Below, piece after piece: positions 11,643-25,100 of a stretch of DNA of 64,000 bases. The first letter of the stretch is position 1. Every line of letters begins with the position of its first letter. The translations under genes were made by a program, and so were the position numbers. Source of the stretch: Brassica napus (lineage: Eukaryota; Streptophyta; Magnoliopsida; Brassicales; Brassicaceae); the NCBI RefSeq assembly GCF_020379485.1, contig NC_063448.1, positions 17,073,726 to 17,137,725 on the forward strand, read 5' to 3'. The notes under the pieces were generated by a model, which saw nothing but the letters and a program-made list of their open reading frames with translations, was not told the DNA's origin and ran no database searches.

Positions 11643-13131
11643 ATATATATATATAAATATAAGCAAACTTGATTTTTTTAAAACAAACTTCATTTTAAAG
11701 CAAACTTCATTGAAGCGCCTTTTTGTGAACCACGTACTAACCAAAGAAAAATATTCATCTTCATCTGAAAAAAAATTATTGGAAAGGCAATAAACGTGAT
11801 TAAATCCCTTTATAATGTAAAAAAATATTGTAATATTGTTAACAAAACTCGGGATAGCACCATCCTCCTGATAACAAATTATTGGCAAAAACGAACTTTA
11901 ATATTAATGTAGACTTCATCATCGATTTCCATGAAATCGCGTTTGTCCGATTATATTTAATACTCCATCCGTTTCAAAATAGATAATGTTGTGAAGAGTT
12001 TTTGATGTTTTAAAATACATAATGTTTGATATTTTTAAATTAGTTTAAATTTTATTGAAAACTGCGTGATCAATGATGTTTTCTAATATTTTTTATGATA
12101 GGCTGAATTATGTTTATTTTATATTTTTAGTGTTATTTTTTAGGAAAAAATGTATATCCTAATTTTTGTGATTCCTTCCAAAACATCGACTATTTTGAAG
12201 TAGTTTAGAAACGTTTTTCAAAAGTTTGTTTTGACTTTATTAATACGATGTATTTGTTTACTTTGTATTTGAGTAATTCATAGACACGATTGAATAGAGG
12301 AAATGTAGACGAAAAATAAAGTCAATTCGATGGATTTTCCTAAGGTCTGAGGGGTGCCGTATTTGTCGTTGAAAGCGAAAGTCCGAGATTCATTTAGCTG
12401 CTACATGTTTTAGAATAAACATAGAACTGAAAAATTCAAATTTATTCTCATATATTTATACTAAATTACGTACAGCTAGAGAACATCATATGTAGTTTGT
12501 CAAAAAAAAAAAAAAAAAAAAAGAAAAGAGAACATCATATGTGTGGCTTGTATTGTAAGTTCGATCCTAATCTTTGACTCTCCTTTTTCTTTTATGGGTT
12601 TGTAACGGGAACGTACATTAGGTCACGGGCCTCATGGCTGACTTCTCCACGTACGCGCCAATATTATTTCGTTATTTCTCATTAAGAGCATCTTTGTCCC
12701 ATAAAAAAAAGAGTGTTCAGAGGCTGAGATCCCACCAAAAACCCAAGCACCGCTGTTTCTGTCTGCTAAATAAGCGTTGTGTTTGCTTTGTTGCTTGTAC
12801 TGTTCGTGTATCCTCTTCTACGTTGATTACGTTACATATTATTTTGACCAAAACGTTACACATAATTTTCTTAACCAAAACGTTTAACCAAAACGCTATA
12901 TATAAGGCCGAACGTTCGACTAGACGTGCCTCACTAAGTTTTGAACATTATCGTATAAATCGATTTCTTACAACTATTTGATACGCTGTACCATGTTCAA
13001 CGACATGATCTCTGTACTCAAAATCATATATCATTTAAAGTAAAAATAGTCACACACACTAATCTTAAATCTGAGTTATCTCAGCTGGTTTAGCAAAGCA
13101 GCGTTGAGAAAGAAAGACGGACATCCAAATA
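11643..13131. other. Intergenic region downstream of MLO14
   Basis: Mostly AT-rich. A Stowaway-like start (TACTCCATCCGTTTC) lies at about 11961 but its partner end is degraded. A poly(A) run lies at about 12501-12521. The 115-codon plus-strand ORF at 12634-12981 has no recognisable domain and is not supported. Confidence 0.4.
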
Positions 13132-16100
13132 TTATCTTTTCACTGGCAGTGAGGACGACCTTGAAAGTGATTCTGTGGTTTCTGTCTGTAACTTTGAGAA
13201 AGTCGTTGGCGATGTTGACGCACAAGGTTGCAAGAGGGGTGTTCCAACCCGACTAGAATTTTCATTAGCTACTGTGATAGAAGCTTCCCAGTTTTTAACA
13301 AGCTCCAGCTCATGATCAGTACCTTGAGCTGGAGAGGTTTCAGGAACATCATCAAGCACTTGATGATCGTATTCTTCAACTGATGCGATTGTGCTTGTTT
13401 CTGTTCGAATAGTCGAATCATCTCCATATAAACCATGCCGTCTTCTTCTTCTGGTTGCTTTTCCCCAACCGTTTATTGTATCTCTTACCCTCTGAGGTAA
13501 CAACGCTGCCTTGTAATTTGTTCCCATCTAGAAATAACATATGAAATCCATGATCATTTAGCTTGTGAGTTTTAAGCATTAACAAAGGTAGAAGCGCTAA
13601 AGGTCATGTTACCTGAGTGACAAGTGCATAGAGTGGCAATGTGCTGTAGCTACATAAAAACTGTCCAGCAAACCTACAAAAACATGCAATGTTGACCATC
13701 AATCTCTAAGAAAATATACACAACCGTATCATGATGGCTTAATGGAGGAAACTTGATTACCCTAGAATTAATCGCAAGTAGACAAGTAAATGATTCCTAA
13801 GGAAGCAAGAGTTGTATCCAAATTGCCACTGAAGAAACAAGAATAGATTATGTCAGTGTAAGAACACATTTTTAAAGCGTATGACTATAAAATACTATAT
13901 GTTTTTAAATCATATAGAGCCATAAGATGAGAGATAGACAAAAACTTACCCAAAACCAGAAGAACGAAGCCAGCTCAAAGGCATTCTGTAGGCAATATAA
14001 TGCACATAGGTCATATATCTACTAAATCAACAAAAAAGAAGAAGATCATTTGTGACTATTAAAGGTTCAAAAGATTTGGCACACCTGAAACTGAATGAAG
14101 TGGATAAGGGATAAGAGTAATTCTGGTTTCTTGAACCAGAAAAGTTCATCACGAGGTCTCAATTTAACACCAGAAGCATATTCTGTTATCCCAGCGTTCT
14201 CCAATACTAAAGTTGCGATTACATGTTGCAACTTTGCACCAACGAAAAGAACAAGCTGTTGAAATAAAAAAGGTGCAAACCATAGCTCAATAGACTAATC
14301 ATATGAGACTCAATATCCAAAAAAAAAAGAGAAACATAAAATGAAAAATAGTTCTTACAGCTATTGGAATGATTGCTAACCAGAAATAAAGATTTGACCC
14401 TGCAATAGCATATCCAAATAAACGCTTAGACCACACAAGAATAGAGTATAAATAATTGCATCTAGAAGATTACTCACTAATAATAGAGAAACAACAACGA
14501 ACAACATGCATGTGTTACCAAACCCTTGTTTCCAAGAAAAATAGCATTCATGTGTAACATGTGTTACAAAAATACGCACAAGAACTAGTCACCATGCATG
14601 CATGTATATTTTATGAATTTAAATTTTCTAACGCTAAAAAGGAAAAAAGTTAGCATTTTGCATTATATTTTAGGGTTTTTGCCAAAACTAACCCACAACT
14701 TGATTTTAATCCCAAACCTATACCCAAACTTGAATCAAATGCAAAACTAACCTAAAAGCCTAGTGAAATTACAGCTCAACCCCTTGTGACCAAACAAAAT
14801 AACAGAAGCCATTTTTACGAATATAGTCCCAGTAAATCGTCTGAGTCGTCTGAGATGTTGGAAGTCGTCTGGACGACTGAAGTGTAAGTCGTCTGGTACC
14901 AGTTTATTTTAAAAATAATTTATAAATCTTGTAAAAAAATATTTTGATGCGTGAAAAATAAAAATCAAGTAATTATAAACAGTTTTAAGTGATATAAATT
15001 AAGATATGATAAAATTGATTTGTTTTGAAGATAGATGAGTGGAAGTAGTGAATCATGAAATACTTTGGTTTAGGAGTTTGGCAAACGTATGTTGTAGTAT
15101 TGTATGTATTGTTAGGGTTAGATTTTGGAAAACTAAAATGTTTTTTTCAAAAATTAGTTTTCACCTATATGTGTTTATTTCTGTGTATAGTAAACACTTT
15201 TCAAGTTTGATTTGGTTTTATGAAGTGTTTAATTAGATAATTAAGTTTAGGGGTTATGTTTAGGGTGTGGACGACTTATATTTCAGTCGTCTGTTGAATA
15301 ATTTACCCGGATGACGTATATTTCAGTCGTCCACATCGTACCGAACCTTTAATTTTACCAATGTACGTTTTAACCCAACCGGATCATTTTACTCGGACGA
15401 CTTACATTTCAGTCGTCTGGTGAAGAAATTAAAACAGACGACTTACATGTAAGTCGTCCAAATATTTCCGCCTAAATTATTTTTAAAAAATTATTTTCCC
15501 GCTTAAATAATTTAAACCAGACGACTTACTTGTAAGTCGTCTGGAAAGTTTTCTATTTTAGTTTCCCGCTAAAAATATTTAATTTCCCACTAAAAATATT
15601 AAACTCTTCTGGACGACTTACATGTAAGTCGTCTGTTTTAATTTCTTCAACAGACGACTGAAATGTAAGTCGTCTAGGAAGTCGTCTGAGTCAAAAATAT
15701 TTAACTTAGTTGGATTTTTTGTCTCCCTATATAAAGAAAAATTTACACATTCTCTCTCCTCCTCTCAAATGGCTGCAACAAAAATGTAATGTTCATCATT
15801 CTAAAACTCTCCAACCTCTCTCTAATCTCTTTGACTTGAAAACACCAAACTTTATATGAATTTTTCAGTTTTGTCTCATGTATTTCTTACTAATCTATCT
15901 CTTTTGCGGGTTTTTAATCAAATGGTACTCATCTTCCACTAATTTAAAGGTAGATCTATTAATTTTAGATATGTATTTTTGTGTGTTCTATAAATGTAGA
16001 TTTATCTAATCTTCCACTCATTTTCTCTATTTTTAAGTCATTTGAACGTTTTTGGATATGCAGGTTTTTCAGATCTGGATTTGATATGCAGGTTTTTCAG

Positions 16101-19100
16101 ATCTGAAAGACTTCTGAAATGACTTACTTGTTAGTCGTCTGGACTTCTTGGAAGTCTTCTGACAAAGTCGTCTGGACTTCCAGGAAGTCGTCTGGACTTC
16201 CAGGAAGTCGTCTGGATTTTTCTGAGCGTTTTTGTAAGTTCTTATGTCTGATTTTTCTTCATTTGGTAACTTCTTGTTGTATAAAGTTCTTACTTTTTTC
16301 CCAAACTAAAACTCTCCAAACCCACTCTAATCTCTTTGACTTGAAAACACCAAACTTTATATGAATTTTTCAGTTTTGTCTCATGTCTTTCTTACTAATC
16401 TATCTTTTTTGCAGGTTTTTAATTAGATGGTACTCATCTTCCACTAATCTAAAGGTAGATCTATTATTTTTAGATATGTATTTTTGTGTGTTCTGTAAAG
16501 GTAGATTTATCTAATCTTCCACTCATTTTTTCTGTTTTTAAGCCATTTGAACGTTTTTGAATATGCAGGTTTTTCAGATCTGGATTTAATATGCAGGTTT
16601 TTCATACCTGGAAGACTTCTGGGACGACTTACTTGTTAGTCGTCTGGAAGTCGTCTGGAAGTCGTCTGGAAGTCATCTGGAAGTCGTCTGAAAGTCGTCT
16701 AGACTTCCTAAAAGTCGTCTGGACTTCCTGTAAAGTCGTCTGGAAGTCGTCTGAACTTCCTAAAATTCTTCTGACAAAGTCGTCTGAACTTCCTGGAAGT
16801 CGTCTGGACTTTCTTAGAAGTCGTCTGGACTTCTTAAAAGTCGTCTGGTCTTGTCTACTCAAGTGGAATCCAAGCTTGTCTTTGTAGAGGAATGATCTAT
16901 AATAGTTTTGTTTGTGGTCTGTTTTGTGAATTGCATGTCTACTCTTTTAGTTGTGATTTTTTTGTAAAATCAGTAATAATGTTTTTCAAGATGTATTAAA
17001 TGTGCTAACAATGTGTTTACACATTTACAAATCAATGAAATAATAGACTTCAGTAGCCTTTTTCTTATCTTTGGATCTCTCATATGCAATAATAAACTTC
17101 AATGGCCTTTTCTCATCTTAATAAACAAGAATGTTGGTAGCTTCATATTGATACAACATTTTAAGAAGCATTTAACCCTTCTTCCAACTCATAACAATAG
17201 TCATCATTATTGTCTATAACAATAATACTTAAGAGATGGAAACAAACAATAGTAACTAGTCAAAGCATATCATATTTTTTTATAAGTTTGCGTTAAAAAA
17301 CTTAGTCAAATTTAGTAAAACTAAGGGAGAAAACATATTTTGTAAATATGAGTTTTACATATCTTGAAGTTACTTATCACTCTTAAAAATACAAGTTATT
17401 CAAAAACTAACGTAGAAGACTTAAAAACTAGCGGAGAAGACGCGGACGACTTCAATCTAAGTAGTCCAGACGACCAAACTATACGTCGTCTGGTCAACGC
17501 AGAGGTTATTTTTGCAATTGACTTTGAAATCTGTTATTTCAGACGACTGAAAAATAAGTCGTCTACTATTGTTTGGTTAAAAAAAAAACTCCAAAAAAGC
17601 TAGACGACTTACATTTCAGTCGTCATAGGTTAGTTTTGCATTTGACTGGATTATTTCAGAAGTTTGACTTTTCTGGACGACTTACATTTCAGTCGTCTAG
17701 TGTAAATTAAAATAATAATATTTTTTTAAAAGTAGACGACTTACAGTTAAGTCGTCATAGGTTAGTTTTGCAATTGAAAAAAAAACTTCAAGATTTAATT
17801 ATATACAGACGACTTATAATTCAGTCGTCCAGGATTTACGAGGTTTGACCAGAATCTCGGAAAAAAATCCTCGACGACTTACAAGTAAGTCGTCTGGTGG
17901 ACGACCGAATTATAAGTCGTCTGTGTATAATTAAATCTTGAAGTTTTTTTTTTTCAATTGCAAAACTAACCTATGACTACTTAATTGTAAGTCGTTTACT
18001 TTTAAAAAAATATTATTATTTTAATTTTCGACAGACGACTGAAATGTAAGTCGTCTGGGGAAGTCAAACTTCTATAATTATCCAGTCAAATGCAAAACTA
18101 ACCTATGACGACTGAAATGTAAGTCGTCTAGGTTCTTCGGAAATTTTTTTGAAACCAAACAAAAGTAGACGACTTAACTTTCAGTCGTCTCAGGTTACAG
18201 ATTTCAAAGTCAATTGCAAAAATAACCTTTGCGTTGACCAGACGACTTCCAGGTAAGTCGTCTACAGCCAGACGACTTCCAGGTAAGTCGTCTACAGCCA
18301 GACGACTTCCCAAGTAAGTCGTCTGACGAACAGATCTGGAAAAAAACTCGATGTCATACCTTAAATTGGTGAGATAAGTTCCTTAGCATACATAAGACTT
18401 CTCCAAGCACACAGAATCACAAACGAAAGTCACCCACCCAGAATCGTTAGCTTCTATGACTCTATGAACCATAAAAATTTTAGAATCAAAATCTTGGGTT
18501 TTTTTAGCTCATTGTGGAGAGAAAGTGAGAGATATGTTGTGTTTAGTTCACAAGAATGGAAAACGAAGAAGGGTAAATCGATTTTGGGAGCATTAAGAGC
18601 TTCAAATTGGTTGTTCATGGTGGTTGTGGTATTGATGACAATGACAATCTTGTAATTACTTGAAGATGATGAGGGTGAGAGAGTAAAGATGTCGTTTTCG
18701 AAAAAAAAAGAAAAAAAAATTGATGGCATTTTCGTAAATTATATGAACTTGTGGGGTGAATAGGGCAAAACCAATTTTCAAAAAAAAGGAAGTTAGTTTT
18801 GTGTTTGACTTTAAGTTGTAGGTCAATTTTGCAAAAAGCCTTATATTTTTTTCGTATATGCATACCTTTGATGTTAAAAAGCATGAAAGCAACTACAAAT
18901 CCCCAGAGTGGCCCACTGCAAAAGAGCATATTATTTAGTCAAATTTCAAAATAATGAATAATTTATCCTCTACTCAACATGATTAAATTTGATATAAATT
19001 TGATATAAATTAGCTCGGATATTGAAAAGACTAGAATTTTGACATTTAAACAAGTTAATAAGCTTGTAATAAGAGAGAATTTGTAAAATTCGGTCACTAT

Positions 19101-22100
19101 AAAGTTAAGAAGTACCACACTATTTTTCTACAAAAATGTAATTCACCTGACACCGACAATCTTTTGAAACTCTTCCTCCATAGAGCGGATCATATAGCTA
19201 TGAAAATCGTATGTCAATGTTAGGTGATGATTCTGTTTAAAGGAAAATACAAAGGATTATGATAGCGTAATATACATACGTTTCTTGAAAAATACCTATA
19301 GGAATGAAAATAAAAACACAAATTTTCTGAAAGTGAAGGAATAGTCAAAAAGTTATTAGCTATTTTTTAGATTATTGGGTTGTTCGAGACTCCGAATGCA
19401 TATAAAAACGTTTGATTGCTTTTTATGATAAACTTAGGTGAGGTTTGAATACAGAACTGAGGAAAGGTAAGTTCTAAATCCTAAGTGTAATGACCAAGTG
19501 TTATAAGTAAAATTCACCATTTTCTACCACATTAAAAATATACTTTGATCAGTACATTAGTTAGGAAACTAAGAATAATGGAAAGTGAAAGCATTCAAAT
19601 GACATAAGACTGTCACGCACCATGATGAATCCCTTGCGGAGTGTTAGATAGTCAGGACGAACAACGGAGTGTCCAAATTGCCGAAAGAAACATATCTGTA
19701 AGAAATAAGAATAAGTTTTGACTTTTTTTTTACGTCTGAATAAGTTTTGACTTAGCAATTGAAGTTTAACCACAACAAATAAATTAAATTCTGAATGAAC
19801 TTTCCATCTTTAGAATTTAGGGTGTTGATAAAAAAAAGACCTTAGGGTTATTTCAATCACAATGTAAGAATATTACGTATACAATTTCCAATTTCTAAGG
19901 AAGTAAAAAACCTACCACCCATACAAGTAATCTATTCTTGACCAGAGGAGCAGATGTATGATATTGAACAAATGTTGTTTGCCTTCTCAATATCTTCTCA
20001 CGTGCGACCACTGCCAGAAATAAAGTATAAATTTCTCTATTAAAAAAATTGTTATACATTTGTAGATATGAATTCTGAAGAAATCAAATTAAGCCTTAGA
20101 CAGCAATATTAAGCATGTGTAGTATACCATAATATGAACTATATCTGAAATAAACTTTGTAAATAATTAGTTGTAAATTGCGACAATAAATAAAAATAAG
20201 GTGATTGCTGACTGATTTTAAATCTCACTATCAAAAGAAGAGGATTTTTAAAAAATCTACTTATGAAAGGTTATTGGGTCTATTCATTAGAAACCTAATA
20301 AATCTTTTTTATGTAAAGTCATATGGTTATTTATTTTGCTTTTTCCTAAATTGATGCAGTTTAATTATTTTTCTTTTATTATAACATATAATGACATTAA
20401 TATTACTCTTGGTTCGGACATACCATATTTAAGTGAATAAACTATAATAAACTGAATAAAAATACTACATTTATAATGTATAACTTTCATGATCACTATA
20501 GTTGTCACGTTTTTACAAAAATTCAAGGAAAGGACCGTATACTACTAATTGATTATGCGTTATATGTTTAAAATACAAATTTGTTAACTTATAAATACAG
20601 ATGACCACTATGGTTATGTAGTTCTATAAACATTGATGAATAGTATATGATCGATACTATTAATACATGCATTTCTGTTAAATAATTATGATATAATTAA
20701 ATATATTAATTTCTGACAAAAATTCCGAAATATATATATATCACCAAATTATATGCTTATTCATATATCACCAAATAAAGATAATACTATACTAATTTTA
20801 TTATTTACATTTAAAAAAGTTAAATACCTATACGTAACAAACTATCTAAACAAAAAAAAAAGAATATGCTGTGAATATGCTTTTTTTTTGTCTTCGACTT
20901 ATACAGACTATGTAAACCAAACCGGATGACCTGCATCCATGTGGACGACGAAAGACGGTTGCACCCTAGCACTACGGGCTAGACTATCCGTCTTTAAATT
21001 TTGCGTCCTTGGAACATAAATGATTTCTGATTGGAGGAAACTTTCTTTCAGGGTCTTGATGTCTTCCAAATAATTTGCAAAAACTGGTCATTCTTCTGGT
21101 TTCGAAACCATCTTTACCAGTTGAGAACAATCTGTTGCAAACATAACCTGAAATTGACGTAAATTCCTCATGCATTCCATTGCCCAGAGTAGCGCTTCCA
21201 TTTCCGCATGAAGAGGAGAGAGGCTAGCCCGAACATTCCTCGCCCCTAACAGTCCATCAAATCCTTCTAGATTGCTGAGCCAACCTTGTCCGGAAAAAAC
21301 TATCACCCTCTTTCCAGGAACCATTTGTGAAACACCATCTTCCTGGAATTGACAGCAGAGTCGTAACCGCAACTTGTGGCACTGTCCTCTGCTCATTCAA
21401 TATCTGTGCGTCAGCCCAGAGTGTTGATTCTGTTTCTGCCAATTTAAGCGTATCTATGGGATCAATGTCCAGATTACTAAAAAAATTATTATTCCGACCT
21501 TTCCAAATGTACCATAGAATCTAAGCAAACTGATGATCCTCCGTCTGTGGTAGAACTCTCCAGAAGAGATGGTCCATATTTGTGAATAAAGAACTTGTTG
21601 GAAAAATTTCTGGATTTGATGGTATCTTCGAGAGAGCCCAAACCTGAAGTGTTGGAGGACATTCAAAAAACATATGGTTTATCGATTCCTCAGGGGCTCC
21701 AAATCTTGCACAACAGATATCCCCTTGAATCCCTCTCCCTTGTAGATTCCTCTTCACTGCTATACACCCTGTCAATAGTTGTCGTAGGAAATGTTTTAGC
21801 TTTGGTGGACACCATATTTTCCAGCAAAAAGCCTTCAATTCATCAACTGTGGGCCCTTTCAAAGTGGTGATCTAGCCCTATCTGGATAAATCCGTTCTAC
21901 CTGATATCCTGATTTAACTGTATATTTCCCACTTTTTGTGAAATGCCATCAATCCCTGTCTATCTTCTGAGTCCTACTCAGTGGTATACTTTCTATAAGT
22001 TTCGCATCCTATGGGTCCACCAAAACCCAAATTTCCTGCAAGTTCCAAGTGCACGAAGTAGAGCCAATGGGAGAATCCACTGTAAGGTCCGGGTATAAAT

Positions 22101-25100
22101 TGTGTTGATTTTTATTAGCTGGTCTCGGGCAAGTGGTTGGGAGCCATGGATCATTCCATACAAATATAGAAGAACCTAATCCCACCCGTTTGATTAGTCC
22201 TTTGCTTACCAGAGATCTAGCAGATACAGTACTCCGCCAGCCATATGACGGAGAATATGAACGAATCGGTTCCAGGGGTGAAGTAATTCTTGCAATACCG
22301 ACCTTTAAAAACTCTAGAGAATAATGTGTTTGGCTTCTCTATTAGACTCCAAAACTGTTTACCAAGCATCGGTGTATTAAAATCAGTGATGTCTTTAAAC
22401 CCTAGACCTCCTTCGTCTTTATCGACACATACTTTGTCCCATGATTTCCAGTGCATGTCTCTCGTGCTTCCCTCTGGACTCCACCAGAATTGTGCTACCG
22501 CACTCGTCAGTGTTTTCGCAGTTGCCTTAAGTAAACGATAGCAGGACATTACATGATTTGGTAATGCCGTAACCACTGATTTGATGATCATTTCCTTTCC
22601 TCCTTTTGTGAAAAACCTGAAGGCCCACCCATTGACTCTAGTATTTAATCGATCCTGAACAAAGCTAAAAACTTGTATCTTTCACCCCCCCCCCCAAATT
22701 CTTTGACAAACCAAGGTAAGATCTCATTCCTCCTAAATTCTGAATGCCTAGAATATCCCTTAACTCATGTCTTGTCGATTCCTCAATCTTGTGGCCAAAT
22801 TAAATCGAAGACTTATCAAAATTTATAAGTTGACCTGATACTTCCTCATATTCCTTCAAAATCCTAAGAATGGTTTGACATTCTTCTTTTTGATCTTTAC
22901 AAAAGAAAAGACTATCATCTGCAAAAAGCAAATGAGATATCGATGGACATGCTCTGGCTACTTTCATCTCCGTTAGTTGTTGCCCTCTCTCTACCTTTTT
23001 TATGTTTGCGATTAATGCCTCAGTGCAGAGAATAAATAAATAAGGAGATTATAGATCCCATTGACGTAAGCCCCTATGTTGAACAATGAGACCACAGGGC
23101 TGACCGTTTAGTAGGATCCGATATTGGACCGAGGATATACACTCCAACATCAATTTAATCCAATGAAGATCAAAACCCATTTTCCGTAATAATGCCTTGA
23201 TAAAATCCATTCCACTCTATCATACGCTTTGCTCATATCCGTTTTAATCGTCATATACTTTCCTTGACATGTTTTATTGGTTCGCAATCCATGAAACATT
23301 TTCTGGGCTATAAGAATATTATCAGAAATCAATCTTCCTGCCACAAATGCCGATTGAGTTTCTGAAATGAGTAAGGGAAGATATATTTTCAATCGCGGAC
23401 TCAAAACCTTCAAAATAATTTTATACCCTACATTACAGAGACTGATTGGTCTCAATTCCATCATCCTAGTAGGCCTCTCCGTCTTTGGAATCATACATAT
23501 ATTGGTAATATTTAATTTGGTATCCATTTCTCCTGAAACCAAAAAGTTATTCACCATCTCCACCAAGTCATTCTTAATAATTTGCCATGACATGAGTTTT
23601 GAAAGAAAAGAGATGTCATGTCATCCGGCTCAGACGCCTTCTTTGGATGCATTATGAACAAAGCCTCTTTAACCTCTTCCTCCGTCGCTATCCTCAACAG
23701 TCGTTGATTCATCTGAGGAGTGATACTCGGCGTAACCTCTGTCTGGAAACTATCAAACTCCGGTGGTGAGGATAACGTAAATAGATCTTCAAAATAGTTT
23801 ATTGCCACCTTTTCCACCCAATTATCCTCTGTAATCCAAATTCACATCCGCATCATGTGGTATTCATCTCGGGATTTTAACACAAAATTTTATCATGCTT
23901 TGACGAAGCAATGCTGTGAATATGCTAAGTGGATATATTCTTAGATTTCTTTTGTTAATTATTTTTACAGTAGAATAGAACCTCTATAAATAAATAATGT
24001 TGTGACTTTGAAATTTTATTAATTTATAGAGATATTAATTTACAAAAATTTCCTTATTTATATTTCTTATTTTAAGATATACAGTGAAACCTCTATAAAT
24101 TAATAATGTTGGGACTACACCAAAACTATAATTTTTTATTAATTTATTGAGATATAAATTTATCGATATACTAATTGAACCAAAAACTCGATTTGGGACT
24201 ATAAGATTATATTATTTTATAGAGATTTTTAGTGCATATTAATTTATAGAGTATTAATTTAAAGAGGTTATACTGTATTTATTCAAAGATAAGAAAAAAT
24301 ATATTTGATTTTAATGTATATACTTAATTTTTATTTTTAAAATTTTGACATTTATATCAATTATATTATATTATTTGGTGTATATAATATATATTGCATA
24401 AAATTTAAATGTGGTTTTAGATATAATATTACTAAATCTCATCAAAATATAGTAAGTGTTAAAAATATAAAGATAATTTCATTGTGAATATAAAACAAAC
24501 AATTTAATAATAAGTTCTTACTTATATAAAATATGTATACATATAAATTATTAATTTATAATTTTAATGGGACCATATATTTACATAGAATTTTCTAAAA
24601 AATTATTATCTTATTATTTTATCGATTTGTGTCAAATTTTGAACTGACCCAAGTTGGGACGGTAAAATTTATTAATTTATAGAGATTATTAATTTATCGA
24701 TTATTTTATAGATGTTCTACTGTACTATTATCTAACCAAAAAATACTTAAAAATTAAATTACTTGGTCTACAAGTTTATTTATTAAGGCCAAGTACCTTT
24801 ATTTCTATCAACCAAAATATATAATCGATTCTATTTATATTTTCTACCAAAATTTTTGGTAATCTACATTGATTACAAAATATTATATCATAACTTCTCT
24901 TAACTTACGTCGTCTACAAACCTCTCCTATTATAAATACTGACTAACTCGATATCCTTTAACCATTAACTTTATCAAAACTAAAACACCCGAAAAAAGCC
25001 AGCAAAAAAACGATTCCAAAAACATGGTTAATAATAAGCCGATGACCTTCTTGAAAGACCTCAAACCACACAAGACTGCTTGGCGCGTATAGGTCAAAGT

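Larger units (their letters stand above)
14672..18840. mobile_element. Non-autonomous MULE with palindromic AGTCGTCT array
   Basis: A 4169-bp insertion in MLO14 intron 9 is bounded by a perfect 9-bp direct repeat TTATATTTT (14663-14671 and 18841-18849), the target duplication size of Mutator-like elements. The ends are long diverged inverted repeats: AGGGTTTTTGCCAAAACTAAC on the left, and the complement of a GTCAATTTTGCAAAAAGCC-type end on the right. The interior holds many imperfect palindromes of about 24 bp built from GACGACTT and AAGTCGTC arms. It also has a tandem duplication of about 495 bp (copies starting near 15807 and 16303) and a central block of tandem AAGTCGTCTGG units at 16120-16860. 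No transposase was found; the ORFs are repeat artefacts. Confidence 0.8.

Noticed and set aside
12634..12981. 115-codon plus-strand ORF downstream of MLO14
   Set aside because: Composition is not protein-like, no domain or splice partner is visible, and the region looks intergenic.
16591..16887. 98-codon ORF rich in KSSGSRLDF-like repeats, and its minus-strand mirror
   Set aside because: It is the translation of the AAGTCGTCTGG tandem array in the intronic MULE; both strands give ORFs.
18454..18929. Minus-strand ORFs of 78-104 codons around MLO14 exon 9
   Set aside because: They run through the intron and the end of the MULE; only 18866-18915 is coding, as MLO14 exon 9.
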